NCBI RefSeq assembly: GCF_038446955.1 | Contig: NZ_CP151803.1 | Coordinates: 2,418,001-2,482,000, forward strand | DNA from: Pedobacter sp. FW305-3-2-15-E-R2A2 | Lineage (GTDB): Bacteria > Bacteroidota > Bacteroidia > Sphingobacteriales > Sphingobacteriaceae | Direction of reading: 5' to 3' | Length of the DNA stretch: 64,000 nucleotides | Shown: one piece after another, positions 1 to 8,554 of the stretch | How the letters are laid out: each line of letters starts with the position of its first letter | Position numbering within the stretch: position 1 is the stretch's first letter | The notes under the pieces: generated by a model | What the model was told of the DNA's origin: nothing | Seen by the model: only the letters and a program-made list of their open reading frames with translations | Databases searched by the model: none | Position numbers and translations under genes: made by a program

Positions 1-3000
1 GTAGTAGAAACTAACATTCGTTCCATCAAATACCAATGCATAATGGTGCCATTCGCCCTTACTGTTGGCTAAGCTGAAATCTTTGCTGGAATTCCAGAAA
101 TTGGCCCTCCAAAGGTTATCAGTGGTCGTGGTTCTCAAACTGAATTCCCCGAGATTTGTTCCGGTGATGCCCGTTGCAAATACGCCGCCATCGTTGAAGG
201 CATCGGCCTTTGCCCAAAGCTCAATCGTTCTTGCTTTTGTTCCGTTAATGGCAGAATTGTTCCCCAAAGTAATAAATTCCGTTCCGGTTCCTGTAAAGGC
301 AACGGAGTTTCCCGGAGCGGGCTGGAAGGTATGGTCTTCTCCAAAAACATCGACGCCATTGGCCAGTGCTTTTAGTCGGTAATGCCATACTTCTCCGGAT
401 TTCATGGTCAGCGGAACCTCTTGTTGAACGGGAATAAGGTTGGAGCCTGAAAAAGAACCTGCGACGATCGCTTGTGAACCATAGGCTGTTGTAGGGCCAT
501 ATTCAAAGACGAGGTTTGTCAGCGTTCCCCCTAATGAGTTCACTTTTCCTGTAAGCAGGGCCGCGTTTTTGCGAACATTGAATGCTGTTCCTGTAATCAG
601 GTTTTTGAAATTCAGTAAGCCTGTTTCTTTAGGGATGCTGTTTCCCCGAAGTCCTTGCAGTCCGTTTGCGCCAATAGCACGAACGGCATACCATTCCTGT
701 TTGTTTGAATCTGATCCATTCAGGACGATACTGGTGTCGCTGGTCAAACCTGCCGATTCCATATATTTTTCGCCAAGTTTGAATACTTCATATTGAACTG
801 CAGGTGTTAGTTTTTTCCAGGAGAGTTGTAAAGAACTACTACCCGCCCAGACGACTTCTAAGCCTTCCGGTGCGGCCAGGACATTCACATTGCTGGCTGT
901 GCTCTCCTGTGTGCCTCTTTTTACCCGGATCTTTATTTTCGAGGAGAGGTTTGGAACCGTCCATTTGAACTGTCGTTTATCTGCCGCGATATTGCTGGCG
1001 ATGGCTGTCCAGGTGCTGCCGTTATCTGCAGAATAGTCGAGGTTAAAACTACCCGGAACACCATAAGCATCCCAACGGATATATTCTGATTTTCCCGGTC
1101 CCATGGCTTCTCCTCCAAGCGGATAGGCCATCATGATCTCGTCTTTTAAAAACTCATAGACGATGAAATATTCCTGAGGTCCTTGTGGGATCAGGTTTCC
1201 ATTGATGTTTAAGGTATACGTTCCGGCAGCAGGGTTGTCTATGGTTACCTGCTCTACGTTATTGATATGGTCTGCTTTTCTGGTCGGCAGAGCGTTCAGG
1301 CTTACTGCATTGGCCGCGGTATCCAATCCCCATGGCAGGAAAGTATTGGCTGAAGGATCGGTTACATTCAGGTCAAGATCATTTACCAGCGACTGTGCTG
1401 CTCCTGGTGTAGCTTCGTAATCAGCCCAATATAACAAGACCCTGACCTGGCTCGTTCCTGCGGGAACCTCAATGGTACTGCTTGTTGATCCGCCGTTTGC
1501 CATCTGGCCCGTACTGAAGCTTCTGTTCTGGATGGTTTTAAAAGCGCGACGAACGTTTGGACGACCAAAGCCTGTCTTAAAATCGATTCCTGCATTGTAG
1601 ATGTCGTCGGCAGTATTCAGAAGAATGGCCTTGATCAACGCAGAAGGCGCAGTTGCAGCTTGAGTTTCAGCTTTATAGGCCTGATGCAATATTGCGAAAA
1701 TACCGGAGACCTTCGGTGCGGCGTAAGAAGTTCCTCCGGAACCTTCTATCGTAAGGTCTGGTTTAATCCTGCCGTCATAAGCTGGCCCTTTATTGGTCCA
1801 ATCCAGAAAATTGTCATCATAATCGGTCCCACTGATGGTCAACAGGTTTTTGGCATGTTTGGCACTTCCGGTCAGGTTACCCCAACCCGGCAGACCATTG
1901 TATTTTCCACCGATAGGTACGATGTCGCCACTATTCCCGGAAGAGTAAACCAGCATGGCCTCCGGTCTGGTCCGGATATAGTTGTCGTGCTCATTTGATA
2001 AAGAACTATAATTCGCATCGGCACCCCAGCCATAAGACATATTGGTTACCCTGATCTTTTTATTGGGATCATCGTAATTGGTATAGGTGTTTTGTCCGGA
2101 GACGACATAAAAATTTGAACCCCATGCATTGGACTGATCTTTAGGGTCGTAATTTCCTGCACTGCCCATCCTTTTGGAAACACCCCAGGAGTGCCCTCCG
2201 GGATTTACATTTGCTGAGCCGGGAATCATCCTGCCTTGCATGTCAATGTCCTGCAGAAAATCATTTTCACGGATGTGTACATTGACACCCGTTCCATTGT
2301 AATTCCATCCGTTAAACCCGCTGTTGATGTAGTTGGAGCGACCGATGTTATTGGCGAAAATATCCCCCGGACCATCTACTTCCGGTTTTGGTGCGTCCTC
2401 GACAGGGGAAATGAATTTGATCTCTTTAATTGCTGCTAGCCTTTTTAGCTTATGCTGAGGGATCATGATCGTCCATTTTCTGGTCTGACCTTTAGATTTG
2501 ATCCTGGCTTCTTTGAGTAGGGCGGTTTCAGCGGCAACAAGATCTGCTTCTTCATAAAATAGGACTTCCAGTTCCAGTTCAGTGCCTTTTCTGGCATGTT
2601 GTGGAATCCTGTTTCTGAAAAGATCTTCGGATAATTTGAAGCCTTCGTCTATGGGTAAAACTGTTCTGATGCCTAAAGCCGGAAACTGATCAGAGTGGAG
2701 TTCTTTTTTAAAGTGTGCGTAATAGGAATAATTTGGCACATAGTCGAGCAGTTTTATGCCCAGGTTTTTTAACTTTTCCTTTTGTGTGGCATCTGGAAGT
2801 TCTTCGAACTGAACGAGGAAGTATTCTCCTTTAGTGTACTTTATCCTTCCTTTTTTCTGATCTGTCATGTTGGCGCTCTGATCAGATCGAAAGCCTTTTT
2901 CGGGCTTAAATTCTTTGTTGGTATGGAGGATCCGGAAGTCTTTTTCGACGGGTTTCCGAACCTGCGCAGTTAAAAATAAAGGCACAAGAATGCCCCAAAG

Positions 3001-3021
3001 AAATAATAAAATTTTCTTCAT
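1..3021 (-). CDS. secreted S8 (subtilisin-like) serine protease, 3' end outside the window
   Basis: The minus-strand frame is open for 1007 codons from ATG 3021 to the window edge, so the C-terminus is missing. A Sec signal peptide (MKKILLFLWGILV, then LTAQ) is followed by a propeptide-like region. The subtilase domain has His277 in GGHSWG, an oxyanion Asn in SSGNSG and nucleophile Ser432 in GGTSYAAP. The position expected to hold the catalytic Asp reads VHIREND, which aligns as Glu252 with Asp254 two residues later. After the catalytic domain come fibronectin/Ig-like segments, and the last visible residues (KGEWHHYALVFDG) are a LamG/concanavalin-like fold. It is probably exported to the surface or medium; a type IX secretion C-terminal domain may lie beyond the edge. 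The family call is firm; the substrate is unknown. Confidence 0.9.
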   Translation of the reverse strand, partial: MKKILLFLWGILVPLFLTAQVRKPVEKDFRILHTNKEFKPEKGFRSDQSANMTDQKKGRIKYTKGEYFLVQFEELPDATQKEKLKNLGIKLLDYVPNYSYYAHFKKELHSDQFPALGIRTVLPIDEGFKLSEDLFRNRIPQHARKGTELELEVLFYEEADLVAAETALLKEARIKSKGQTRKWTIMIPQHKLKRLAAIKEIKFISPVEDAPKPEVDGPGDIFANNIGRSNYINSGFNGWNYNGTGVNVHIRENDFLQDIDMQGRMIPGSANVNPGGHSWGVSKRMGSAGNYDPKDQSNAWGSNFYVVSGQNTYTNYDDPNKKIRVTNMSYGWGADANYSSLSNEHDNYIRTRPEAMLVYSSGNSGDIVPIGGKYNGLPGWGNLTGSAKHAKNLLTISGTDYDDNFLDWTNKGPAYDGRIKPDLTIEGSGGTSYAAPKVSGIFAILHQAYKAETQAATAPSALIKAILLNTADDIYNAGIDFKTGFGRPNVRRAFKTIQNRSFSTGQMANGGSTSSTIEVPAGTSQVRVLLYWADYEATPGAAQSLVNDLDLNVTDPSANTFLPWGLDTAANAVSLNALPTRKADHINNVEQVTIDNPAAGTYTLNINGNLIPQGPQEYFIVYEFLKDEIMMAYPLGGEAMGPGKSEYIRWDAYGVPGSFNLDYSADNGSTWTAIASNIAADKRQFKWTVPNLSSKIKIRVKRGTQESTASNVNVLAAPEGLEVVWAGSSSLQLSWKKLTPAVQYEVFKLGEKYMESAGLTSDTSIVLNGSDSNKQEWYAVRAIGANGLQGLRGNSIPKETGLLNFKNLITGTAFNVRKNAALLTGKVNSLGGTLTNLVFEYGPTTAYGSQAIVAGSFSGSNLIPVQQEVPLTMKSGEVWHYRLKALANGVDVFGEDHTFQPAPGNSVAFTGTGTEFITLGNNSAINGTKARTIELWAKADAFNDGGVFATGITGTNLGEFSLRTTTTDNLWRANFWNSSKDFSLANSKGEWHHYALVFDGTNVSFYY

Positions 3022-3362
3022 AATGGTTTATAGGGTTTGGTTGGTTTAGTGCTGTGGGTTACTTCGAATGTAAAGGAGTGCAGGGACTTTCCTGAAGAAG
3101 AAGAGGTGGTGAAGGAGAGATTTCATAAGAGAAGATTTAGGATGGTTAGTTTGGTAAATCCAATTTAAGGGCTTTTGTTTGGAATCTGTTTTTTATCATT
3201 GCGCAAACGATTGATATTGATTTAATTAGCTTGTTTGAGCGCTTTTTAGTCCGGATCTTGAAATGAGATAGATATTTTTCAGGGATCTGTTGTAAATTAA
3301 AGAAGTTAAGGGGGATAAAATCTACTAAATCAGTATATAATAGGGATAATTTCGATGTAATA

Positions 3363-3407
3363 TTTGCGTTGAAATGCAACGCTGTGTATTTCAACGCAAA
3401 CGTTTGC
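3363..3407. promoter_or_regulatory. overlapping operator-like palindromes in the divergent region
   Basis: The 517-bp gap between the divergent protease (start 3021) and hydrolase (start 3539) holds a perfect 13-bp inverted repeat (3363-3375 and 3388-3400, 12-nt spacer). Its right arm overlaps the perfect 12-bp palindrome GCAAACGTTTGC at 3396-3407. That palindrome has the central CG and GCAAAC half-site typical of LacI/GalR-family operators. No T tract follows, so a terminator is unlikely. The rest of the gap is AT-rich and shows no convincing gene. Which promoter it controls is inference. Confidence 0.5.
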
Positions 3408-3538
3408 ACTTGTTGTCAATACCAGTTCTTTTATTTTAAATTTCGTTGTCTTTGTATCATAGATTCAGGGTTAAGAAATCTAAAAAATAGAATACTAAAT
3501 GATAAAAGCTTAAATTGGTATCGCTAAAATATACTAAG

Positions 3539-4333
3539 ATGAGAGAATTCGAAAACAACGGAACTACGATTAATCACCATATTGATGGTAAAGGGGAAAT
3601 TACCTTGTTATTTGTTCATGGTGCTTACATTGACCAAAGTTACTGGGCAGCGCAGGTTGACTTTTTCAAACGGGATTATACCGTGGTTACTTTAGACCTT
3701 GCGGGTCATGGTAAATCAGGTAGGTCACGAACTGATTGGTCAATTGAAGGCCTGGCGGATGATATCGTTGCCTTAATCAAATACCATCAGCTGGAAAAGG
3801 TGATCCTGATCGGTCATTCTCTTGGCGCTGATCTTAACCTGATTGCAGCAACAAAATTCCCGGATCCGATTATTGGGTTTGTCGTTGTCGATAATTTTAA
3901 AAACGTAGCAACCCCTTTGGCTCCGGAATTTCAGGATCAGGTGGGAGGGATCATCGAGAGTCTGAAAAAAGACTTTGCAGGAACCAATGAACAATATGCA
4001 AGGATGGAATTGGTTAGCGCCGATACTCCGGTCTCGATTACCGATAGAATAGTGGCGGATTACAGGAATACTTATGAGCCAATGGGCCAGGCGACCATGC
4101 CGGAGTTTTTTAAGATGGATGAGGTGGAGAAGGATTTGCTTCCTCATTTAAAGCTGAAGATTTACCTGATTAACGTCAGCTATTACCCTACTAATATAGA
4201 GGCCTTGCAAAAAAATGCCGCTCATGGTTTCGAGTTCAGAGAGATCGCAGGAACCTGCCATTATCCAATGATCGAACATCCGGAAGCATTCAATGAAGCC
4301 TTAAACGACACGATCAATGCCATCAGGGCATAA
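3539..4333 (+). CDS. alpha/beta hydrolase
   Basis: A 264-residue alpha/beta-hydrolase-fold enzyme. Visible features are the oxyanion-side HGAYID segment near residue 30, the nucleophile elbow GHSLGAD with Ser94, and the catalytic His241 in GTCHYPMIEHP near the C-terminus; the acid residue is not pinned down. There is no signal peptide, so it should be cytoplasmic. ATG 3539 is chosen over an upstream TTG (3515) because the fold starts right after it. It is monocistronic: a long upstream region with palindromes and a terminator just downstream. The substrate (ester, lactone or other) cannot be told from sequence. Confidence 0.9.
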   Translation: MREFENNGTTINHHIDGKGEITLLFVHGAYIDQSYWAAQVDFFKRDYTVVTLDLAGHGKSGRSRTDWSIEGLADDIVALIKYHQLEKVILIGHSLGADLNLIAATKFPDPIIGFVVVDNFKNVATPLAPEFQDQVGGIIESLKKDFAGTNEQYARMELVSADTPVSITDRIVADYRNTYEPMGQATMPEFFKMDEVEKDLLPHLKLKIYLINVSYYPTNIEALQKNAAHGFEFREIAGTCHYPMIEHPEAFNEALNDTINAIRA

Positions 4334-4386
4334 CTGCGCAAAATTAGATTTTCTATAAACCTTATTTAGATTTTTTGAAATAAGCA

Positions 4387-4420
4387 CCAGCATGATCTAT
4401 TAATAAATCATGCTGGTTTT
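4387..4420 (+). terminator. rho-independent terminator after the hydrolase
   Basis: A perfect 10-bp stem CCAGCATGAT (4387-4396) pairs with 4407-4416 across a 10-nt loop and is followed by TTTT. It lies 54 bp after the hydrolase stop codon. Confidence 0.75.
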
Positions 4421-4481
4421 AAAAAGAAGCCCCTAAATTCCCTTTTGTAAAACATTTAGCTTCACATTCCGTTTATCTTAA

Positions 4482-4967
4482 ATGTCGAAGACCGCTCATC
4501 ATCAAAATGAAATTCCCAATACCCCGACCATCAGGACGGTAAGGAAACTTTCTTACCTCATGGACGAGCAGTTTCGGCTTCCGGGAACGAAGTTTCGCTT
4601 CGGCCTTGATCCCATCCTGAATCTCATTCCTTTTGCAGGAGATTTTGCAGGATTCATCATCTCTGGGGGATTAGTCCTGGCGATGTCCAGTAAAGGATTA
4701 ACCAGTAAGATTGTTGTTTTGATGTGTCTCAATATCTTTCTTGACGCGACTATCGGCGCGATTCCCGGAATCGGCCAGATCTGGGATTTCTTCTTTAAGT
4801 CGAATACCAGGAATATGAAGCTCATGGAGGAGTATTACCAGGAAGGAAAGCACCAGGGAAGTGGGAAAAGCACCATTCTTCTGGCCTTAGCAGCACTTTT
4901 TATCATCTTTATTATACTTCTGGTTATCCTATGGTATATTGCAGCCTGGATCATCAGTTTGTTTTAG
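4482..4967 (+). CDS. DUF4112 membrane protein
   Basis: A 161-residue protein matching the DUF4112 pattern: an N-terminal LSYLMDEQFRLPGT segment, then GLDPILNLIPFAGD, a hydrophobic helix, the second signature AIPGIGQIWDFFFKSN with following NMKLMEEYY, and a strongly hydrophobic C-terminal helix (about residues 132-158). It should be an inner-membrane protein. The biochemical function of the family is unknown. The next gene starts 9 nt after the stop, so the two are probably co-transcribed. Confidence 0.85.
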   Translation: MSKTAHHQNEIPNTPTIRTVRKLSYLMDEQFRLPGTKFRFGLDPILNLIPFAGDFAGFIISGGLVLAMSSKGLTSKIVVLMCLNIFLDATIGAIPGIGQIWDFFFKSNTRNMKLMEEYYQEGKHQGSGKSTILLALAALFIIFIILLVILWYIAAWIISLF

Positions 4968-4976
4968 TTCAGACCT

Positions 4977-5555
4977 ATGAAGAATAAGGCGCTGCTCATT
5001 ATTACCGTAATTTTCTTTTTGCTGGTTCAGTCCAGATATTACCTGGAAGATTTATTTACAACCGATAGATTTCCTATTATGGAGATGGTTTCTGTGTTTG
5101 TACTATTCCTGGTCTTTATCATTCTTGTTATGAGTTTCTTATTTCAGGTTGAGAAGGCTTTTAAAGAAAAGTTTAACAACAGGAGTAGGCTATATCTCAT
5201 CACATTTATGCTGTTTGCTCTTGGTGTAACAGTCTGGCGCCCGTTTTGATTGGTAGACTTTGAAAAATTTGAGGGTAAAGATGTATTCGTAGCCAATGCC
5301 GAAGGCGCTGCAAATTGCAATAGTATTCTTAAACTCAAAGACAATAAAATAAAAGGGACCTATTCAATAACCGGAGATACAATAAAGTTTGTCGGCTTTG
5401 ACCGGAAAGAACACCATCCTAAGTTGAGATTTGCCATTGTAAGGCCGACAAAGTTTTTGAACAGTAAGGTTAAAAGTGATGTTTTGATGCATTTTGACGA
5501 TAACGATACCGCTAAAAGGCCTTTATTGGTAACGATGAATAAAATTATAAAATAG
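4977..5555 (+). pseudogene. small membrane protein gene split by an in-frame TGA
   Basis: ATG 4977 opens a 90-residue stretch with three hydrophobic helices, ending at TGA 5247-5249. The same frame continues at once, without an ATG, for another 101 codons to 5555, giving a soluble domain (KDVFVANAEGAANCNSILKL, then KGTYSITGDTIKF). That second half looks like the extracytoplasmic domain found in small Bacteroidota membrane proteins of about 190 aa. The simplest reading is one gene broken by a nonsense change. Alternatives are two adjacent genes with a TTG start at 5250, TGA readthrough, or a sequencing error. I do not know the family's function. Confidence 0.6.
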
Positions 5556-5579
5556 ATAATTTCGAAGAATCTTAAATTT

Positions 5580-5616
5580 CCATTTTTGTAAAAAAATGCT
5601 ATTTTTACAAAAATGG
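5580..5616 (+). promoter_or_regulatory. perfect 15-bp inverted repeat over the start codon of the flotillin operon
   Basis: CCATTTTTGTAAAAA (5580-5594) is perfectly repeated in inverse at 5602-5616 with a 7-nt spacer. The right arm contains the ATG (5613-5615) of the next gene. In mRNA this would hide the start codon in a hairpin; in DNA it could be a dimeric repressor's operator. It is not followed by a T tract, so it is not an ordinary terminator. Confidence 0.6.
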
Positions 5617-6179
5617 ATTATTTCAACGCTTTAGAACCCCTCCTCAGAACCTTTTGGTTCATTGCAATTCCCGTAAGTTTAATTTTTGCTGTGCAAAGTG
5701 TCATGACCTTTATGGGCTTTGATGGTGCGGATGGGATAGATGTAGATTTTGATGGTAGTCTGGATCATCCGGATGAGCCTTTTCAATTGTTTTCTTTCCG
5801 GAACCTGATCAATTTTCTGTTGGGATTAAGCTGGACCGGTATTTCTTTTTATCAGCTCATAGAGAACAGAACCTTATTGATTGCTTTAGGTGTGGCCGTT
5901 GGGGTAGGATTCGTCCTTCTGTTTTTTGTCATCATTAAACAAATCCAAAAGCTTGGCGAAGACAATAGTTTTAAAATAGAAAGCACCCTAAAAAAGACCT
6001 GCACCGTATACCTTCGGATCCCTGCCGAAAGGAAGGGCACAGGCAAAGTCCAAATCAGTATCAACGGCTCATTCAGAGAACTTGACGCGATTACAGACGG
6101 AGAATTAATCGAAAGCGGATCAACCGTTATGATCATTAACATACAAACTCAAAACCTGGTATTAGTAGCTAAAATTTAA
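5613..6179 (+). CDS. NfeD/YqiJ-like membrane protein, flotillin partner
   Basis: A 188-residue protein with hydrophobic helices near residues 12-33, 58-80 and 85-110, an acidic loop rich in Asp/Gly between the first two, and a C-terminal soluble beta-rich domain (KKTCTVYLRIPAERKGTGKVQISING, split here by description only at its ends) of the OB-fold kind seen in NfeD/YqiJ/YuaF proteins. Such proteins are normally encoded next to flotillins and work with them in membrane microdomains. The flotillin gene starts 1 nt after the stop codon (TAA-C-ATG), so the pair is an operon. Translation may be affected by the inverted repeat over its start. Confidence 0.75.
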   Translation: MDYFNALEPLLRTFWFIAIPVSLIFAVQSVMTFMGFDGADGIDVDFDGSLDHPDEPFQLFSFRNLINFLLGLSWTGISFYQLIENRTLLIALGVAVGVGFVLLFFVIIKQIQKLGEDNSFKIESTLKKTCTVYLRIPAERKGTGKVQISINGSFRELDAITDGELIESGSTVMIINIQTQNLVLVAKI

Positions 6180-6180
6180 C

Positions 6181-7749
6181 ATGGAAAACATCTTTCAATC
6201 CCCTTTAACCATTATTTTCGTATTGGTTGTCGTCCTTTTCGTCACCATCTCCGCCTTAATTGCCCGCTACAAAAGATGTCCGTCTGACAAGATTTTAGTG
6301 ATCTACGGAAAAACCGGGGGAACCTCCGCAAAATGTATTCATGGTGGTGGTGCTTTTGTATGGCCTGTGATTCAGGATTTCGCTTATCTGGACCTTAAAC
6401 CGATCTCTATTGAAGCAAACCTGATGAATGCTTTAAGTCGCCAGAACATTAGGGTGGATGTTCCTTGTCGCTTTACCATTGCAATTTCGACAGAAAGCGA
6501 TAGCATGAACAATGCCGCAGAACGTTTATTAGGAATGGCACCAAGCGATATTCAGGAATTGGCTAAAGATATTCTTTTCGGTCAGCTGCGTTTGGTGGTA
6601 GCGACCATGACGATTGAAGAAATCAATTCCGACCGTGATAAGTTTTTAGATAACATTTCTAAAAACGTAGATGCAGAGCTTAAAAAGATCGGTCTTAAAC
6701 TGATCAACGTGAACGTAACGGACATTAAAGATGAATCCGGATATATTGAAGCTTTAGGTAAAGAAGCTGCAGCAAAAGCCATTAACGAAGCCTTGATCAG
6801 TGTTGCTGAGCAAACTAAAATCGGGGAAACAGGTAAAGCAATCGCCGATCGTGAAAAAGATGTTCAGATTGCAGAAACACAACGTGAGCGTGATGTGAAG
6901 ATTGCGATTACTCAAAAAGATAGAGAAATCAGTATTGCTGCTGCTGCTAAGGATGAAAAAATTGGTAAAGCTGAGGCCGATAGAGATAGTCGTATTAAAA
7001 TGTCGGAAGCCAATTCCCTTGCCGTTCAGGGAGAGAATCAGGCGAAAATAAACATCGCGAACTCCGATGCGTTACGTCGTGAGAAAGAAGCAGAATCTTT
7101 AAAAATTGCTGTTTCTGCGGAAAAGGTGCAACAGGCACAAGCATTAGAGGCGGCTTATCTGGCCGAGCAAAAAGCAGAGCTTGCCCGTTCTGAACGCGAA
7201 CGCTCCACACAGATTGCGAACATTGTGATCCCTGCGGAAATTGCGAAACAGAAAACCATTATTCAGGCACAGGCAGATGCGGAAACGATCAGAGAAAATG
7301 CGAAAGGTGAGGCGGATGCGATTTATGCAAAAATGGAAGCCGAAGCAAAAGGATTGTATGAAATCCTGACCAAACAGGCAGAAGGTTACAAGCAAGTGGT
7401 TGCTGCTGCTGGCGGAGACCCTACACAGGCCTTCCAGCTGTTGTTGTTAGAGAAATTACCTGAGCTGGTAAGAACACAGGTTGAAGCCGTTAAAAACATT
7501 AAAATTGATAAGATTACCGTTTGGGATTCCGGAAGCGGAAATGCTGAAAACGGAAATTCATCTACTGCAAACTTTGTTTCAGGTATGATGAAAACTGTTC
7601 CGCCGTTAAATGACTTGTTTAATATGGCTGGTTTAAACCTGCCTAATTACTTGAAAGGAGCTAACGATCCTGAGGCGCCGATTGTGGTGCCTCCGGTAGT
7701 GATTGTTCCTCCGGCAAGTTCAGCTACCGGCGATCAGACCATTGTCTAG
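6181..7749 (+). CDS. flotillin-like SPFH/band 7 protein
   Basis: A 522-residue flotillin family protein. One N-terminal membrane helix (about residues 8-27) is followed by the SPFH domain (KCIHGGGAFVWPVIQ, and IQELAKDILFGQLR at about 120-135), then a long Ala/Glu/Lys-rich coiled coil (about 200-420) with repeated heptads, then a Gly/Asn- and Pro-rich tail ending in TIV. Flotillins oligomerise on the inner face of the membrane and organise microdomains. It is the last gene of the operon with the NfeD-like gene, and a strong terminator follows. The call is firm. Confidence 0.95.
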   Translation: MENIFQSPLTIIFVLVVVLFVTISALIARYKRCPSDKILVIYGKTGGTSAKCIHGGGAFVWPVIQDFAYLDLKPISIEANLMNALSRQNIRVDVPCRFTIAISTESDSMNNAAERLLGMAPSDIQELAKDILFGQLRLVVATMTIEEINSDRDKFLDNISKNVDAELKKIGLKLINVNVTDIKDESGYIEALGKEAAAKAINEALISVAEQTKIGETGKAIADREKDVQIAETQRERDVKIAITQKDREISIAAAAKDEKIGKAEADRDSRIKMSEANSLAVQGENQAKINIANSDALRREKEAESLKIAVSAEKVQQAQALEAAYLAEQKAELARSERERSTQIANIVIPAEIAKQKTIIQAQADAETIRENAKGEADAIYAKMEAEAKGLYEILTKQAEGYKQVVAAAGGDPTQAFQLLLLEKLPELVRTQVEAVKNIKIDKITVWDSGSGNAENGNSSTANFVSGMMKTVPPLNDLFNMAGLNLPNYLKGANDPEAPIVVPPVVIVPPASSATGDQTIV

Positions 7750-7772
7750 CACAGATAGTGCCTTTATTAAAT

Positions 7773-7810
7773 AAAAAGACCGCCTCATAAATAATGAAGG
7801 CGGTCTTTTT
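7773..7810 (+). terminator. terminator of the flotillin operon
   Basis: AAAAAGACCGCCT (7773-7785) pairs perfectly with 7798-7810, which ends in TTTTT. It lies 24 bp after the flotillin stop codon. Confidence 0.9.
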
Positions 7811-7926
7811 GGTAAGATGGAAAATACGTATTGCATTTTCGGTTTGTACGGGTTTTTAGGAATATCGAAACCATTTATTTTGGGCAGATGTTATGCACCT
7901 GTTCAATTTAATTTAAAGTTTAAGCC

Positions 7927-8163
7927 ATGAAAAATTTATTCATCACACTATTCGTGTTGACTGCATTTTGCTGGTCAGCATTTGCAATTGATCTTCCCAG
8001 ACAAGATACCACCCGAAAACCCCAGGACACGACTAAAAGACATCATCCTAAAAAGCCAGGAATGCATAAAAAGAAAATGACAAACAAAAAGAATAAGCCT
8101 AAAAAAGACACTTTAAACCGGAAGCCAATAGATACCATGCTAAGAAAACATCAACCCATGTAG
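7927..8163 (+). CDS. small secreted Lys-rich protein
   Basis: A 78-residue protein with a clear Sec signal peptide (MKNLFITLFVLTAFCWSAFA) and a very basic, low-complexity mature part: DTT motifs (RQDTTRKPQDTTKR) and runs of KK, KPKK and HHPKK. It has no cysteines after the signal. I do not recognise a family. It is monocistronic, with terminators before and after. The mature part could bind DNA, phosphate or anionic envelope polymers, but that is a guess from charge alone. Confidence 0.65.
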   Translation: MKNLFITLFVLTAFCWSAFAIDLPRQDTTRKPQDTTKRHHPKKPGMHKKKMTNKKNKPKKDTLNRKPIDTMLRKHQPM

Positions 8164-8171
8164 GCAAATTT

Positions 8172-8205
8172 AAAATACCGGTAATTAACTATTACCGGTA
8201 TTTTT
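8172..8205. terminator. bidirectional terminator
   Basis: AAAATACCGGTAAT (8172-8185) pairs perfectly with 8191-8204 across a 5-nt loop. T tracts occur on both strands, so it can serve both the plus-strand basic-protein gene and the minus-strand gene at 8230. Confidence 0.85.
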
Positions 8206-8229
8206 ATGCAGGAATTTTATCTCTTTTCC

Positions 8230-8412
8230 TTATATAGAAACTTCATCAGGTGATTTTTTGTTAAAATCATCTTTCTTGGTCAGTGTAGCAGATTTTCTCT
8301 TGGCCCATTCTTTATCTTCTCTGAAATCCTCGTCTGGATGAAAATAATAATCCCTGCGTCCAAGTTTAGAATCCAAAACTGATCCGAATTTATCATTAAT
8401 GCGCTTGCTCAT
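8230..8412 (-). CDS. small hypothetical protein (60 aa)
   Basis: A 60-codon frame from ATG 8412 gives a hydrophilic, charged protein (MSKRINDKFGSVLDSKLG at the N-terminus, then DYYFHPDEDFREDKEWAKRK). It has no signal or membrane helix. Composition is that of a real cytoplasmic protein, and it has a terminator right after its stop. I recognise no family. It is divergent from the Nudix regulator gene, sharing a 142-bp region that holds a palindrome. Confidence 0.6.
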   Translation of the reverse strand: MSKRINDKFGSVLDSKLGRRDYYFHPDEDFREDKEWAKRKSATLTKKDDFNKKSPDEVSI

Positions 8413-8456
8413 AATCGTTATTTTTAATCCGTCTTATGATTATAACAATCCTGCTG

Positions 8457-8485
8457 AAATTAGGTTTTATTCAAAAACCTAATTT
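8457..8485. promoter_or_regulatory. 12-bp palindrome upstream of the Nudix regulator
   Basis: AAATTAGGTTTT (8457-8468) is perfectly inverted at 8474-8485 with a 5-nt spacer. It sits 70 bp before the regulator's ATG in a divergent gene pair, where no terminator is expected. The half-site differs from the ATTTGTGT sites downstream of the gene, so it is either another factor's operator or a chance hairpin. Confidence 0.4.
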
Positions 8486-8554
8486 TAGCTGTTTTCTTCT
8501 TCTTTTCCGATTCCCCGATTAATGTTATTACTTTGTAGCAAGCTATCTCTATAA

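Noticed and set aside
3146..3409. 87-codon minus-strand frame
   Set aside because: AT-rich composition without a protein-like pattern; it overlaps the palindromes of the divergent promoter region.
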